A stretch of 64,000 nucleotides of DNA, from contig NZ_BAKK01000008.1 of the NCBI RefSeq assembly GCF_000614145.1, positions 62,001 to 126,000 on the forward strand, given 5' to 3'. Below are positions 38,801-47,965 of the stretch, piece after piece (position 1 is the stretch's first letter; each line of letters opens with the position of its first letter). The stretch comes from Bacteroides faecichinchillae JCM 17102. Its GTDB lineage: Bacteria > Bacteroidota > Bacteroidia > Bacteroidales > Bacteroidaceae. The notes under the pieces are model-generated. The model was not told where the DNA came from and searched no databases. It saw nothing but the letters and a program-made list of their open reading frames with translations. The position numbers and the translations under genes are program-made.

Positions 38801-40484
38801 ATATGGGGATAAAATTTGTTGTTGGGATATTGAAAAGAATGCGGTTGATATATTATTTGATGATTTGAATAGTGAAAAAAAGGCGAATATAAAAGATACG
38901 GAAGATTGTATGTCTCATAAAGTTACTGCCGGCTTTCTTCCGGAATATCATTATCAATTGCTAATTTCAATGCATCCGATTATTAGCGCTTTATACTTGA
39001 ACGGGTTGGTCGTAATGATGGCCTATGCTGAAAGTTATGAACGTTATTTGGGAGATAAACTGTTTTCTGATGATTCTTCGATAATTGGATGTCATATGTA
39101 TAAGTTAAGCGAGTGGATTGAAGAAAGTAAGGATATTTATATTCTTGCTTCCGGGATAGCTGTTAACTCTAAATATATTGCGTTTATATTATCTGATCAG
39201 AGAGTGCTTGTGGGTGAAATGAGTGTAGAAAATAGTATTTCTATATTAAATGAGTTCCACTTGCCGGATGCAAAAGTAGAGATGTTGGATTTTCAATACT
39301 ATCATATTGAGGTTAGTACTGATGCAAAAAGAGTACTTTGTATCACGAAGAATGGAAATTATGTATATGATACTGAACAGAATAATTTATATTCTGTTCT
39401 TCTCGATTATCAATCTATTCGCTTTATTTGTATGACAGCTGATGCCTCAAAGGTAGCATTATTTGCTGATGACGGTTTATTGCATATTACGGATTTAGAA
39501 CTTTCGTCATTGTTGTCCGTAGCTCCCGAAATAGAAAGTAGTGACAGTGTAAGAAGAAGTAAATACGATTTGGCGAATGGTAATGAGGTCTTTGTAGATT
39601 ATAAGCAAAAATCAGTTATACTTGAGAATACCGATAAGGAGGTAGAGACAATTTCTTTTAAAGAGAAAATCGAGCAGTTCAGTGTATCAGCTAATTCCAA
39701 ATATTTTATGGTTGTTACCTTTCCCTCATGTACTGTTCATGCTTATGACTTTACCGGTCGGTGTATCTGGAAACAGAACCTGAAAAAACATAAATACTTC
39801 TTTAAAAGAAAACATAAAGATGGAAGTTCTTTGGGAATAGAATTTGATTTTTTCTCTGATATGAAACATCTGGTGATAGTGGCTTATAAAAAAGTATTTT
39901 ACTTGAGTGAAGATAGTGATGTTGTATATACTTGCCCATTAAAGATTAACGACTCATTTAATAATATTTTATGCTTGAATGACGGGAAAACATTTTGGAT
40001 TTATAATTCGAATGATTTAGACTCAGTAGTGAACTGTACTATTCGCGATGGTTCAATAGCTTGGAAGTATGCCGACGAATATTTTAATATTGGACATTAT
40101 TTTGCGGACGGCCGACGGATGCTGGTAAGGTTGAATTCGCAACAAAGAAGATTTGTGGCCCAACATTCGGATATTGATGTAGATATTGTCGATCTTCCGG
40201 ACGGATTCTATATTTACGACATCGTGACGAAAAAGTATATAACCGTTTATGTACAGGAAAATATAGAGCAAAATACATGGTTCCTTTCAACAGACGAAAA
40301 GTATATTGTTATACAGAGAATGCAACATTTTCGTATCTATGATTCTGTAACCGGTAAATTATTGAATACTCTTCCTGCATTTGATTTTGATTGTTTTAAG
40401 AACGATACTTTTTATTTTAGATCAAAACAAAGAAGTTATCAGGTGTCACTTAAGAATGATTTGGAAATTGTTAAACATTCCTGA
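35844..40484 (+). CDS. DUF4062-NACHT-like STAND NTPase with C-terminal propeller
   Basis: This single protein of 1546 residues has no signal peptide. Residues about 8-105 fit DUF4062 (VFVSSTFKDLKEERDYL, DLRWGIS, FITLLGDVYGW). A segment near 190-195 has a CxCxxC cysteine group. The STAND ATPase core begins with AFRGRTTELEAI (307-318), has Walker A GEAGCGKT (335-342) and Walker B VVIYIDALDQ (421-430). A helical region follows (about 500-800). Residues about 860-1540 form repeated short strand units (FNMSADEKFFFCTD, ISTDAKRVLC-like, ISTDEKYIVIQ) of a degenerate beta-propeller. The layout matches NACHT-WD40 receptors such as NPHP3/NWD1 and bacterial STAND proteins, some of which defend against phages. 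It stands alone between a terminator and an inverted-repeat element; a TATCTTTG element is at 35771-35778. Its DNA looks richer in A+T than the core genes nearby. Confidence 0.8.
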   Translation: MKRRRFKTIRVFVSSTFKDLKEERDYLFLHAFRELETYCKSKGWKFQPIDLRWGISANAAFKNKTMQTCLEELRHCQDISPRPNFITLLGDVYGWKPLPAELDVALVEKMFDDFSDADIQLFKDHYEYIDYNSIDANSIPKPVYVLVERHGAYLDNYELYRQQVEEPLHKLLTDWAALHLENPDNMVTNCSCSNCELSEEQKNRLKMERSATEQEIYEGIFCADLPENHVYAYLKNGMEGDDPDVKRLKKLLTGRLKENTIAFTKVEELDRSIYHNLKRVIDDEIASYVEDDEELINEFFANERIAAFRGRTTELEAIDGYINSTDERTPFLVTGEAGCGKTTLLAFSAAQQRKVDPECLVIQRFIGVNKHASRDKDIVMSICKVIIQRFGMSEWSIPTKPDELNGFFMFLLGSISPEKKVVIYIDALDQLDNDSSKDYLWLPMLLQENVKIILSCLPNAEYETLVERGCRTCRIEKMDEVDAESILRFWLQREKRTISDWQMKKVMSLFRQSGANMLYLRLCFEKLRKSRSYDSLNDMVGNLQNFIIYFFEKVLTEQEGHSPILVKKIISYLYVAKNGLNDIEILELLSKDAEFIADFNQEKFHANCGDKVPIILWLGLYNDMRHYLSERITPGGEVVTFYHRCIRETVKEMYLFEGAQPSEEKIHSLEADYFGSQPWYYDVNERVVNQRKTEEYPYHLALSGEKERLVSEMCSLSFMRAKSVARNVQGLIDDFYRALLTFEVFSQQDQKMQERLKQYDLYAEQLITSFTSPDKNPVLNSVSMCRKEIGNDVIVTEAEEETCLYDRLFYFYHFILFMQSELNELHDVSPGYIELLEDYYRNEKSDVGCHDIAFELVSAVNSSLVHMSISLNQRSLYVETIGGDFYQYDLHSGKLVRRLDVLLCKECHDFNMSADEKFFFCTDLKANEFILFSIDEKRIVKSLHVDFPIGHFYNRFLSMVASGQPPHSLLDQISLSSDLHHVSFRLYGDKICCWDIEKNAVDILFDDLNSEKKANIKDTEDCMSHKVTAGFLPEYHYQLLISMHPIISALYLNGLVVMMAYAESYERYLGDKLFSDDSSIIGCHMYKLSEWIEESKDIYILASGIAVNSKYIAFILSDQRVLVGEMSVENSISILNEFHLPDAKVEMLDFQYYHIEVSTDAKRVLCITKNGNYVYDTEQNNLYSVLLDYQSIRFICMTADASKVALFADDGLLHITDLELSSLLSVAPEIESSDSVRRSKYDLANGNEVFVDYKQKSVILENTDKEVETISFKEKIEQFSVSANSKYFMVVTFPSCTVHAYDFTGRCIWKQNLKKHKYFFKRKHKDGSSLGIEFDFFSDMKHLVIVAYKKVFYLSEDSDVVYTCPLKINDSFNNILCLNDGKTFWIYNSNDLDSVVNCTIRDGSIAWKYADEYFNIGHYFADGRRMLVRLNSQQRRFVAQHSDIDVDIVDLPDGFYIYDIVTKKYITVYVQENIEQNTWFLSTDEKYIVIQRMQHFRIYDSVTGKLLNTLPAFDFDCFKNDTFYFRSKQRSYQVSLKNDLEIVKHS

Positions 40485-40520
40485 ATACTATTTTTTTTAT
40501 TAGCATATGTATATTGTGAC

Positions 40521-40666
40521 GAGGCTGTTCGAAAAGTCTATTAGTTCTATAGCATTTTTCATTCGTAGTGAAGGACCTCTTCTTTGAAGTATTTAAGAGC
40601 AGTCCTTTAATAAGCTCAGGACGACAGAGTAAAATGATAGCATATAATTACTTTTCAGACAGCCTC
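40521..40666. repeat. Short element with 16-bp imperfect terminal inverted repeats
   Basis: GAGGCTGTTCGAAAAG (40521-40536) and CTTTTCAGACAGCCTC (40651-40666) are inverted copies with two mismatches. They enclose about 114 bp without a coding frame. The layout fits a MITE-like or intergenic repeat element. No target duplication is visible. It separates the STAND gene from the biotin operon. Confidence 0.5.
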
Positions 40667-40689
40667 TCTGATAAAATACAATTTAGTCT

Positions 40690-41340
40690 TTAAATTTCAG
40701 AGATCTCAGGTACTAAAAGAAATTTGGTACCTGGAAAGTTCTTCTCCAAATAAGTATGAATGAACTCCATCGTATCATTCTGAATAGTTTTGTCTTCTAT
40801 AGTCGGGTATAAATTATAAAGTACAGTATCTAGTATAATACCACGTCTTTGTATAGCTTCCAAACTTAGAAGCGTATGATTAATACTACCCAATTTACCG
40901 GAAGTGACGAAGATTAATGGATATTGTTCTTGAGAGATGTAGTCGATAGTCAGGAGTTCTGTGGTAAGAGGTACCATAAGACCACCCGCTCCTTCGAGTA
41001 GTACATAATCATAGCGTTTACTCAATTCTTGTGTGGAACGTTTGATTTTGTCAAAGTCGATGGGGCGGTTGTCCAGACGGGCGGCGAGATGAGGAGAGGC
41101 CGGATAAGAAAAGATTTCCGGCATGGTTAGTCCTTCCTTGTCTTCTTGTGTAAAAGGGATTCCCATAATGCGTCGATGTAGGTCGATGTCTTCGGAATGC
41201 CCTACATTACCGGTTTGAATAAACTTTTGTGTGATAGTTTTTTTTCCACTTTTATTCCATTCATGTGCCAGAAAACCAGTGGCAAAACTTTTACCGGCAT
41301 CGGTATCGATACCACTTACGAAATATACATTCTGTTTCAT
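40690..41340 (-). CDS. bioD: Dethiobiotin synthetase
   Basis: This 216-residue enzyme has the P-loop-like [16 protein letters not shown] at the N-terminus (usual form GTDTxVGKT), TQKFIQTGN, and [12 protein letters not shown]. It closes the ureido ring of dethiobiotin from 7,8-diaminopelargonate, CO2 and ATP. It is the last gene of the biotin operon and overlaps bioC by 4 bp (ATGA). The inverted-repeat element at 40521-40666 lies just downstream. Confidence 0.93.
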   Translation of the reverse strand: MKQNVYFVSGIDTDAGKSFATGFLAHEWNKSGKKTITQKFIQTGNVGHSEDIDLHRRIMGIPFTQEDKEGLTMPEIFSYPASPHLAARLDNRPIDFDKIKRSTQELSKRYDYVLLEGAGGLMVPLTTELLTIDYISQEQYPLIFVTSGKLGSINHTLLSLEAIQRRGIILDTVLYNLYPTIEDKTIQNDTMEFIHTYLEKNFPGTKFLLVPEISEI

Positions 41341-42134
41341 ACTCTTTTTTTCTTTGCTATAATATAAATTGGATGATATGTTAGAGGTACTGTACTACCT
41401 TGACTGAACACTTGGGTGTAGCGTTCACAAAAGCGATATAGATCACGACGAGTCCATGGATGTACTTTGGCTTTATGATCTTGTTCTGTAGGTAAAGATG
41501 CAGGCGTTGATAGTCCGGTTACACCGGTTTGTTTCAGATGATAGAGCACTTTCATCGGATTCTCGAAGCGGAGAGGGATAATTTCTTCTTCTGAATACAA
41601 GATATCAAAGTGAGGAGATAAAGCTGCTTCTAACTCTTTTCGTGAACGATAAGGGAGTCCGTTTCCAGTGAGTTCTCTAACTTCTTTCATATTGTCTTTT
41701 CCAAATGTGCTGAAAGCAAAAAAGCCGTCTTCGTTGAGTAAGTTGTTGCATCTCTGAAAGAACTTTTCGAGAGATTCGAACCATTGCAAGGCAGAGCAGG
41801 AAGTGATTAATGAACTACTATTAGGAAAAAAGATATTTTCTGCATCTCCCGGAAGAAAGGCAACTTGGTGTTCTTTTAATAAATCTTCGCAGCAATATTT
41901 CATCTCTTCGCAAAGGTCATTCAACACCAGAGATTTCGGACGAAGACTTTGGAGCAACATGCGGGAATAAATTCCTGTTCCACAGCCGAATTCGATGACA
42001 TTTGGGCAAGGAGCGGACAAGTGTTCTTGAAGAAGGTGGATCATCTTGTTGGCAATTTGCCTTTGTACATTTGCTTCCTCGGAATAGGTGGTGATGGCTT
42101 TAGAGAAGCGTTCGGCAATCAATGATTTATTCAT
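41337..42134 (-). CDS. bioC: Malonyl-ACP O-methyltransferase
   Basis: This SAM-dependent methyltransferase has about 265 residues. It has motif [26 protein letters not shown], and [15 protein letters not shown], the last being typical of BioC. It methylates the malonyl-ACP primer so that fatty acid synthesis makes pimeloyl-ACP. The ATG at 42134 is preferred over a TTG two codons upstream. Its partner esterase, BioG, is encoded just before it, separated by a 22-bp repeat array. Confidence 0.92.
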   Translation of the reverse strand: MNKSLIAERFSKAITTYSEEANVQRQIANKMIHLLQEHLSAPCPNVIEFGCGTGIYSRMLLQSLRPKSLVLNDLCEEMKYCCEDLLKEHQVAFLPGDAENIFFPNSSSLITSCSALQWFESLEKFFQRCNNLLNEDGFFAFSTFGKDNMKEVRELTGNGLPYRSRKELEAALSPHFDILYSEEEIIPLRFENPMKVLYHLKQTGVTGLSTPASLPTEQDHKAKVHPWTRRDLYRFCERYTQVFSQGSTVPLTYHPIYIIAKKKRV

Positions 42135-42213
42135 GAGCAATAATTAAAGTTTTACGCTTGATTTGCAATATTATACTTTACTTCCACAAGTGGTTTTCTT
42201 AGGCTTGGGAAGG

Positions 42214-42323
42214 TTATTATTTATCCATTTGTTGAGTATTAATAGATTGTGTCTCAACTATTAATACTTCATTTCCCAGCTATTAATAGCCAATATCTCA
42301 ATAGTTAAAAGCCTTGTTTGTTA
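42214..42323. repeat. 22-bp-period tandem repeat array C (5 units), inside the biotin operon
   Basis: Units begin at 42214, 42236, 42258, 42280 and 42302. The best shared block is CTATTAATA plus a TTTCCCA or TCTCAA block at fixed spacing. Aligned to arrays A and B the unit keeps the same period and the conserved T-AA-A and TTTC positions, so it looks like a diverged member of the same family. It occupies the gap between bioG and bioC. Confidence 0.65.
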
Positions 42324-42326
42324 CTG

Positions 42327-42994
42327 CTAATCTGTTGAAAATAAATGTTTTAATGGTAAGTAGAAAAGCTCTTTCTGATAGTGTGCCCCATCTGTTTCTT
42401 CTATCATGTCTACTTTGTCTTTCCAGGCCTGCCATTGATTTTCCGGAAGGAAAATACGATCATTCTTTCCAATAATAACTTTCTGCCAAATGAATGAAGA
42501 AGGAGGTAAAGCCAGATACGAACATTGAATAGCAGTTAGTTCATCTTTTAATTCTTCAACAGGGCGTTGTGGGACTACTGACAGAAACTCTTTGTATTCA
42601 ACTGCTGAACCGCACATTCTCCTTTGGAATTTAAGTAGTGTCTGTTCATTTAAGCCTTGAAGTGTTCCGTCAAAAATTGAGTATGCAATACCTCGTGTGT
42701 CGTCTATCGGATAAAGTGTACCGTTGAGAGCAATACTATAGACGATTGGTAAATAGGAAAATTTTTGCATAATCTGCGAGGTACCCATACTCCCATTGAC
42801 CAGGCAATCAGTGTGATATGAGAGTATTTCTGAATAAGTGTATCGTCAAAATCCAATGAACGGTAGTCATAACAAATCATCCAATCACAATCATTGGAAT
42901 GAATTTGTTGAAATGGTGTTTCGTCCATTCCCCAACCTGCAAAGAAGAGAATCAGATGTGGATGACTATTTTTGATTAAAAATTTCTGTATCAT
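42327..42994 (-). pseudogene. bioG: Pimeloyl-ACP methyl esterase BioG, frameshifted
   Basis: Read across the break this is a 222-residue DUF452/BioG alpha/beta hydrolase. It has LILFFAGWGMDETPF at the N-terminus and the nucleophile region LIAWSMGVW, then, in the next frame, SIALNGTLYPIDDTRGIAYSIFDGTL. It cleaves the methyl ester of pimeloyl-ACP methyl ester and ends the BioC pathway. A single base is missing at a GGG run (42784-42786 on the plus strand). Restoring it joins both parts. It starts with a 4-bp ATGA overlap on the bioF stop. An assembly error is likely, since the operon is otherwise intact. Confidence 0.85.
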
Positions 42995-44154
42995 TTGTTT
43001 AGAATAGAATTTATTAATTCATCAATTTCTTTCTTAGTGATATCTGCTGTTAATGAGAAACGGATACGGGAAGTTCCTTCGGGAACTGTTGGCGGACGAA
43101 CAGGCAAAGCATAAAATCCTTTTCGTTGAAGTTCTTCTGCTTTGAGTATAGTGTCTTTGCTGTCGCCTACCACCATAGGAACAATGTGGCTGACAGAAGG
43201 GCAAACATATCCTTTACAAGTGAGAGCTTCTTTAAGTTTTCGGCTAATTTGCAGTAAATGTTGCCTCTTTTCCTGAAAACTTGATAAGCGTTTTAAAATA
43301 AAAGAAGTCCATTGCACATTGATAGGTGGAAGAGCTGTTGTAAATATAAATGTCCTCATCTTATTGATGAGATAATCACGTATCACATTACGACAAGCGA
43401 TATAAGCACCTGTAGAAGCAATTGCTTTTCCGAAAGTTCCAACCAGAAAATCGATATCGTTTATACAGTTTTGTTCTTCGGCACAACCTAATCCTTTTTC
43501 TCCGCGTACACCAAAAGCGTGAGCTTCATCGACATATAATAGGACATTAGGATAGTGCTGTTTGAACTTGACAATAGTTGAAAGATCAGCTTCGTCACCG
43601 TCCATACTAAAGATACTTTCGGTAACGATGATGATTTTATTAAAGTGATTGTAATTTTCTTCTATTAATCTTTTCAATTGTGATAAGTCGTTGTGCCGAT
43701 ACCGGATACACTTTGCGGCTGATAGACGGATACCATCTATCAGGCTGGCGTGAACCAACTTGTCTGCCAAAATCAGTGTATGAATATCACTGACAGCCGG
43801 AAGAATTCCGGTATTTGCATGATAACCGCTATTGAATACTAATGTACTTTCCGTACTGAACATATATGCTAATTGTTGTTCCAATTCTTGATAGGCTGTG
43901 AAATTGCCTGTCAATAGACGTGAAGAAGAGGAAGTTGGCAGAAAGGTTTGAGGAGTCAAAGTTTCTAAAAAGTCATTTCTTAGAGACAAGTCGTTCGACA
44001 GACCCAAATAGTCATTGGAAGAGAGGTTTAGCATTCGCTGTCCGTTCACTACTACCTCACCCTTATTGTGAATAAGTTGAGGAAGGGAACGGAAATTTCT
44101 TTTTTCTTTTAAAGTTTGTAATTCTTCTTGTATTGAATTGATAAAATCATTCAT
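42991..44154 (-). CDS. bioF: 8-amino-7-oxononanoate synthase
   Basis: This PLP enzyme has about 387 residues from the Met at 44154 (MNDFINSIQEELQTL). A longer reading to 44184 adds ten residues outside the family. Motifs are NLSSNDYLGLS, VFNSGYHANTG, VDEAHAFGVRGEKGLG, and the PLP lysine in VGTFGKAIASTGAYI. It condenses pimeloyl-ACP with alanine. It overlaps bioG by 4 bp. Confidence 0.93.
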   Translation of the reverse strand: MNDFINSIQEELQTLKEKRNFRSLPQLIHNKGEVVVNGQRMLNLSSNDYLGLSNDLSLRNDFLETLTPQTFLPTSSSSRLLTGNFTAYQELEQQLAYMFSTESTLVFNSGYHANTGILPAVSDIHTLILADKLVHASLIDGIRLSAAKCIRYRHNDLSQLKRLIEENYNHFNKIIIVTESIFSMDGDEADLSTIVKFKQHYPNVLLYVDEAHAFGVRGEKGLGCAEEQNCINDIDFLVGTFGKAIASTGAYIACRNVIRDYLINKMRTFIFTTALPPINVQWTSFILKRLSSFQEKRQHLLQISRKLKEALTCKGYVCPSVSHIVPMVVGDSKDTILKAEELQRKGFYALPVRPPTVPEGTSRIRFSLTADITKKEIDELINSILNK

Positions 44155-44222
44155 ATGGTAGTTGCTTGCATAATTAATAAACATTCATTAGTCTAATTTA
44201 TTCTTTTCTGTACGGTTACCTT

Positions 44223-46634
44223 CTACATCTCTTTTATTATCTTGAGCAATCCGGAAGTCAGTTTACTTAATTGAGAGTCAGTGATAATAAATGGAGGCAT
44301 TAGATAAACGAGTTTTCCAAATGGCCGTACCCAGATTCCTTCTTCTACAAATCTACGTTGCATATACGCCATATTTACAGGTTGTTTGGTTTCGATGACT
44401 CCGATAGCTCCCAATACCCGTACATCAGCTACTTGCGGAAGTTTACGAGCGGGTGCTAGTTCTTCATTCAATTGTGTTTCGATTCGTTTTACATTCCTCT
44501 GCCATCCCGAATCTAACAATAATCGTATGGAAGCACAAGCCACAGCACAAGCAAGCGGATTGCCCATAAAAGTAGGTCCATGCATAAAGGCTCCTGGTGC
44601 ATGATTGGAAATTGTATCAGCTATCCGGTTACTAGCTAATACAGCAGATAGGGTCATATAACCTCCAGTGAGTGCCTTACCGATACACATAATATCCGGT
44701 TCTACTTGAGCATGTTCCCAGGCAAAGAGTTTTCCGGTACGTCCGAATCCAGTAGCGATCTCATCGAAAATAAGCAAGATATTATGTTTTTGACAAAGCT
44801 GGGAGGCCTCTTTTAGATATTGTGGATGATAGAACCGCATACCACCAGCACCCTGAACAATCGGCTCCAGAATCAGTGCAGCCAAATCATTGGAATGCTC
44901 TTCAATCACTTTTTGTAGCGGTTCAATATCTGTCGGTTGCCATTCTTTCCCAAATTTAGAAACAGGGGAAGGAGCAAAATAACGAATCGGAAGAGAAGTC
45001 TCGAAAAGATTGTGCATTCCTGTGACCGGATCACAAACAGACATGGCATTCCATGTGTCTCCATGATAACCGGACCGAATTGTTACGAAATTGTTTTTGC
45101 TGGATTTTCCTATAGCATACCAATACTGAATAGCCATTTTCATAGCGACTTCAACCGCTACTGATCCTGAATCTGCATAGAAAATCTTCTGCATAGAAGG
45201 GGGAACTAAAGGAAGGATTAACTTGCCTAATTCTATTGCAGGATCGTGTGTCAATCCTCCAAACATTACGTGAGACATTTTATCTAACTGTTCTTTCGCT
45301 GCCTGATTGAGTATAGGATGATTATATCCATGTACCGCACACCACCAGGAAGACATTCCTTCAATCAATTCCTGTCCGCTTTCTAATGTGATGGTTACAC
45401 CATCCGCTCTTTTCACCTTATATACCGGAAGCGGGTCTGTCGTAGAAGTATAAGGATGCCACAAATGCTCGCGGTCGAATTGTGAATCGGCGAAATGATA
45501 TCCTTCTTTCAGAATCATCTGTTTATCATCGGATATTTTAGAGCCTAGAGTGGTAAGAAGATCGCCGACTATTGCCGAATTGATTCCGATATACAATGCT
45601 TTTTGCATCGCTTCCGTACTGAGTTGCGAACGTCCTCCGGCAAAACGTAGAAATGCTGTGGGATTAATAAATCGGAATAATGCAATGGTCCTCAGTATCT
45701 CTTCTACACTTAACGGTTCTTCCTTTTCAAGAGGAGTGCCTGGTATAGGACTTAACAGATTGATAGGAATAGACTGGACATTCAGTTTTGCAAGGGTAAA
45801 TGCAAATTCAATGCGTTGTTCCATAGTTTCTCCCATACCAATAATACCTCCACAACAAATATCCATACCTACTCGGCGTGCTGCATCAAGCGTAGCCAAT
45901 TTTTGCTCTTGCGTATGAGTGGAACAAAGTTTTGGAAAGTAGGAGGGAGCCGTTTCCAGATTACAGTGATAACGGGTAATTCCTGCATCATGAAGTGCTT
46001 TTAATTCTCCTTCATTGAGTAATCCCAATGAAGCACAAAGTTGAATCGATGAATGTTTTCGAATGTGACTTACCGTATCACAAAGTTGGGTAATCTGTTT
46101 GGGAGAAGGTTTTCGTCCGCTGGTGACGAGGGAGAAACGATTGACGTCTTGATTTTCGTTGTATTTTGCCTGTCGGAGGCATTCTTCTGAGGGGAGGAGG
46201 TCGTAAATATCCGCTTTAGTCTGATAGTGGGAAGATTGTGCACACCACTTACAGTTCTCCGGACACTTGCCGGACTTGGCATTAATGATGGAACACATGT
46301 CGAATTCGTGTGAAGCACATGCGACAGTAATTTCGTGTGCGGCAGCGTAGAGCGCATCTCCGTCCGCCATGTTGGCTAGCCAGGTAGCTTGTTCGGGCGA
46401 TACTTCGATCCCTGCCAGTACCTGGTCTTTAATTTCTTTAAGTGTCATAAATGTTTGGGATGAGATAGTTACTTTGACATCCTGCTTCTGAAGCGCAATA
46501 TCTATCACATTGGTATGTAGATGACCAATCTGAAATTCACGTCCCAAACTAGCAAAAGCGGCATAGTTTTTTCTGCCCCAATATTGGAAACGGGGAAGGG
46601 TGCGTGTAGTCTGTATGTGATATTGTTTCTTCAT
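44223..46634 (-). CDS. bioB-bioA: BioB-BioA fusion: biotin synthase + DAPA aminotransferase
   Basis: This 803-residue bifunctional protein has a radical-SAM biotin synthase in its first half, with the CxxxCxxC cluster (C124, C128, C131 in [12 protein letters not shown]), [10 protein letters not shown], and [17 protein letters not shown] motifs. Its second half, from about residue 385, is BioA ([50 protein letters not shown], and the PLP lysine in [10 protein letters not shown]). It thus catalyses both the last step and the diaminopelargonate step. A 62-residue N-terminal extension ([20 protein letters not shown]) precedes the usual BioB start MTLKEIKDQ. No good ribosome site lies before that internal Met, so the extension is kept. 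It is the first gene of the operon. Confidence 0.9.
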   Translation of the reverse strand: MKKQYHIQTTRTLPRFQYWGRKNYAAFASLGREFQIGHLHTNVIDIALQKQDVKVTISSQTFMTLKEIKDQVLAGIEVSPEQATWLANMADGDALYAAAHEITVACASHEFDMCSIINAKSGKCPENCKWCAQSSHYQTKADIYDLLPSEECLRQAKYNENQDVNRFSLVTSGRKPSPKQITQLCDTVSHIRKHSSIQLCASLGLLNEGELKALHDAGITRYHCNLETAPSYFPKLCSTHTQEQKLATLDAARRVGMDICCGGIIGMGETMEQRIEFAFTLAKLNVQSIPINLLSPIPGTPLEKEEPLSVEEILRTIALFRFINPTAFLRFAGGRSQLSTEAMQKALYIGINSAIVGDLLTTLGSKISDDKQMILKEGYHFADSQFDREHLWHPYTSTTDPLPVYKVKRADGVTITLESGQELIEGMSSWWCAVHGYNHPILNQAAKEQLDKMSHVMFGGLTHDPAIELGKLILPLVPPSMQKIFYADSGSVAVEVAMKMAIQYWYAIGKSSKNNFVTIRSGYHGDTWNAMSVCDPVTGMHNLFETSLPIRYFAPSPVSKFGKEWQPTDIEPLQKVIEEHSNDLAALILEPIVQGAGGMRFYHPQYLKEASQLCQKHNILLIFDEIATGFGRTGKLFAWEHAQVEPDIMCIGKALTGGYMTLSAVLASNRIADTISNHAPGAFMHGPTFMGNPLACAVACASIRLLLDSGWQRNVKRIETQLNEELAPARKLPQVADVRVLGAIGVIETKQPVNMAYMQRRFVEEGIWVRPFGKLVYLMPPFIITDSQLSKLTSGLLKIIKEM

Positions 46635-46700
46635 CAGGTTCGTGTCCTTATTTGAATAGAACGGGACAAATGTACGAAGAATCTATGGATAAGCAAATCT

Positions 46701-47807
46701 TTATTTACTTTTCCGATACTGCTTACGTACATTGAAATTGAAGCCAGCATATATCTGGAGTGTACCGAAACCATTGTCGAGAGAGAAACTGCCTCGATGA
46801 TAATTATAGTTCTTTCCGACAAATGAAGTACCCACGAAGTATTTTCCATTGTTGTATACAATCCCTGCACGAATAAGGAAATCCAGATTGAACTTGCCAT
46901 ACCATTTTCTTCCTTCGCGGACTTCTGCATCTATGTCGGATGCTTTATAAGCAATAGCAGGAGTAAGAGAAAGACAGGCTAGACAGTTTCGTGCAAAGAC
47001 CCAGTTGTAGGCATAACCGAAGCTGATATTAGCATTCGTATATTTTATTTTCTCTACTTTCATTCCGTCATTCATGTTTTCTTGAATAATATTCGGTAAT
47101 TGTGTATATTCAAAATCCAGATTGTGCTTGGAAATCGAAAAACCGGCAATGAACGAACCTGCATTAAGTCGTTGATTGGTCGATTGGCTAAAAGCTGCGG
47201 GATAGGAGAATCTACGATTATTAAATATATAGTATAGATTCAATCCTTTTATATTCACCTCCATACCATTAAAATTAGCCGTATAATCTGATGGTATTTC
47301 TTCCGGGAATCCTTTTATTTTATGAATCTTATAATTATTTCCCGTACGGCGATAGAAGATATCCACACCAAATTTAGAACTATAAAGGCTCAAATCGAAC
47401 TCGGTCCCTTTGTTCTTCCGGTTTGTTTTTCGGTAGATATCATCCACATCGAAAGACCATCCTAGAAAAATCCATTGCCAACCGAAATAAAGACCAATTT
47501 TATTATGAGGATTGGGTGAAAAACTCAACTTCTGCGGGTGAGGTTGCGCGCTGGTGACGGAATAATATTCGAAATTGCTGAAATGAGTGATCATGAGTGC
47601 GTAATTGTAACGATTAGGACTAATATAGGTTGTATCAAAATCACTGAAATTCAGGAACTTCTTGATTGCTCTTTTAAAAGTACCGGATTTGGTGGAGATG
47701 GTATCTGTTTGTTCACTGTTGCAGACAAGTGTATCCTTCCTCTCAGTCTGAGCCTGTAGGGAGAACGACATAAATAGAAAAAGATAAAGAACAAATCGTT
47801 TTATCAT
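46701..47807 (-). CDS. DUF4421 outer-membrane protein
   Basis: This 368-residue protein has a signal peptide ending SLQAQ. The mature part fits DUF4421 (KKFLNFSDFDTTYISPNRYNYALM near 50-75), with many aromatic beta-strands and a C-terminal IYAGFNFNVRKQYRKSK. A membrane barrel is likely. It lies 66 bp upstream of bioB-bioA on the same strand and might be co-transcribed. A link to biotin is not otherwise indicated. Confidence 0.75.
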   Translation of the reverse strand: MIKRFVLYLFLFMSFSLQAQTERKDTLVCNSEQTDTISTKSGTFKRAIKKFLNFSDFDTTYISPNRYNYALMITHFSNFEYYSVTSAQPHPQKLSFSPNPHNKIGLYFGWQWIFLGWSFDVDDIYRKTNRKNKGTEFDLSLYSSKFGVDIFYRRTGNNYKIHKIKGFPEEIPSDYTANFNGMEVNIKGLNLYYIFNNRRFSYPAAFSQSTNQRLNAGSFIAGFSISKHNLDFEYTQLPNIIQENMNDGMKVEKIKYTNANISFGYAYNWVFARNCLACLSLTPAIAYKASDIDAEVREGRKWYGKFNLDFLIRAGIVYNNGKYFVGTSFVGKNYNYHRGSFSLDNGFGTLQIYAGFNFNVRKQYRKSK

Positions 47808-47965
47808 GTGATTCCTTTTGTCAGTTGGGCCTAATTCGTTTTACGAAAGTACGACCTTTCTGGGATTTATACTAATAATCATCTAAAAAATGTTTTGTTT
47901 CCTAAACAATAAACTTCATTGTACTGTTAGTTACAGCAAGCAAATAAATCCTAAACCACAAAATT

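Noticed and set aside
7816..42786. Programmed frameshifting as a common cause of the broken genes
   Set aside because: Only the uxuA site resembles a slippery run. The other sites lack a proper slippery heptamer, and the affected genes are unrelated.
46634..46930. 98-residue minus-strand frame beside bioB-bioA
   Set aside because: It overlaps the 3' end of the DUF4421 gene in another frame and has no start context or motif.
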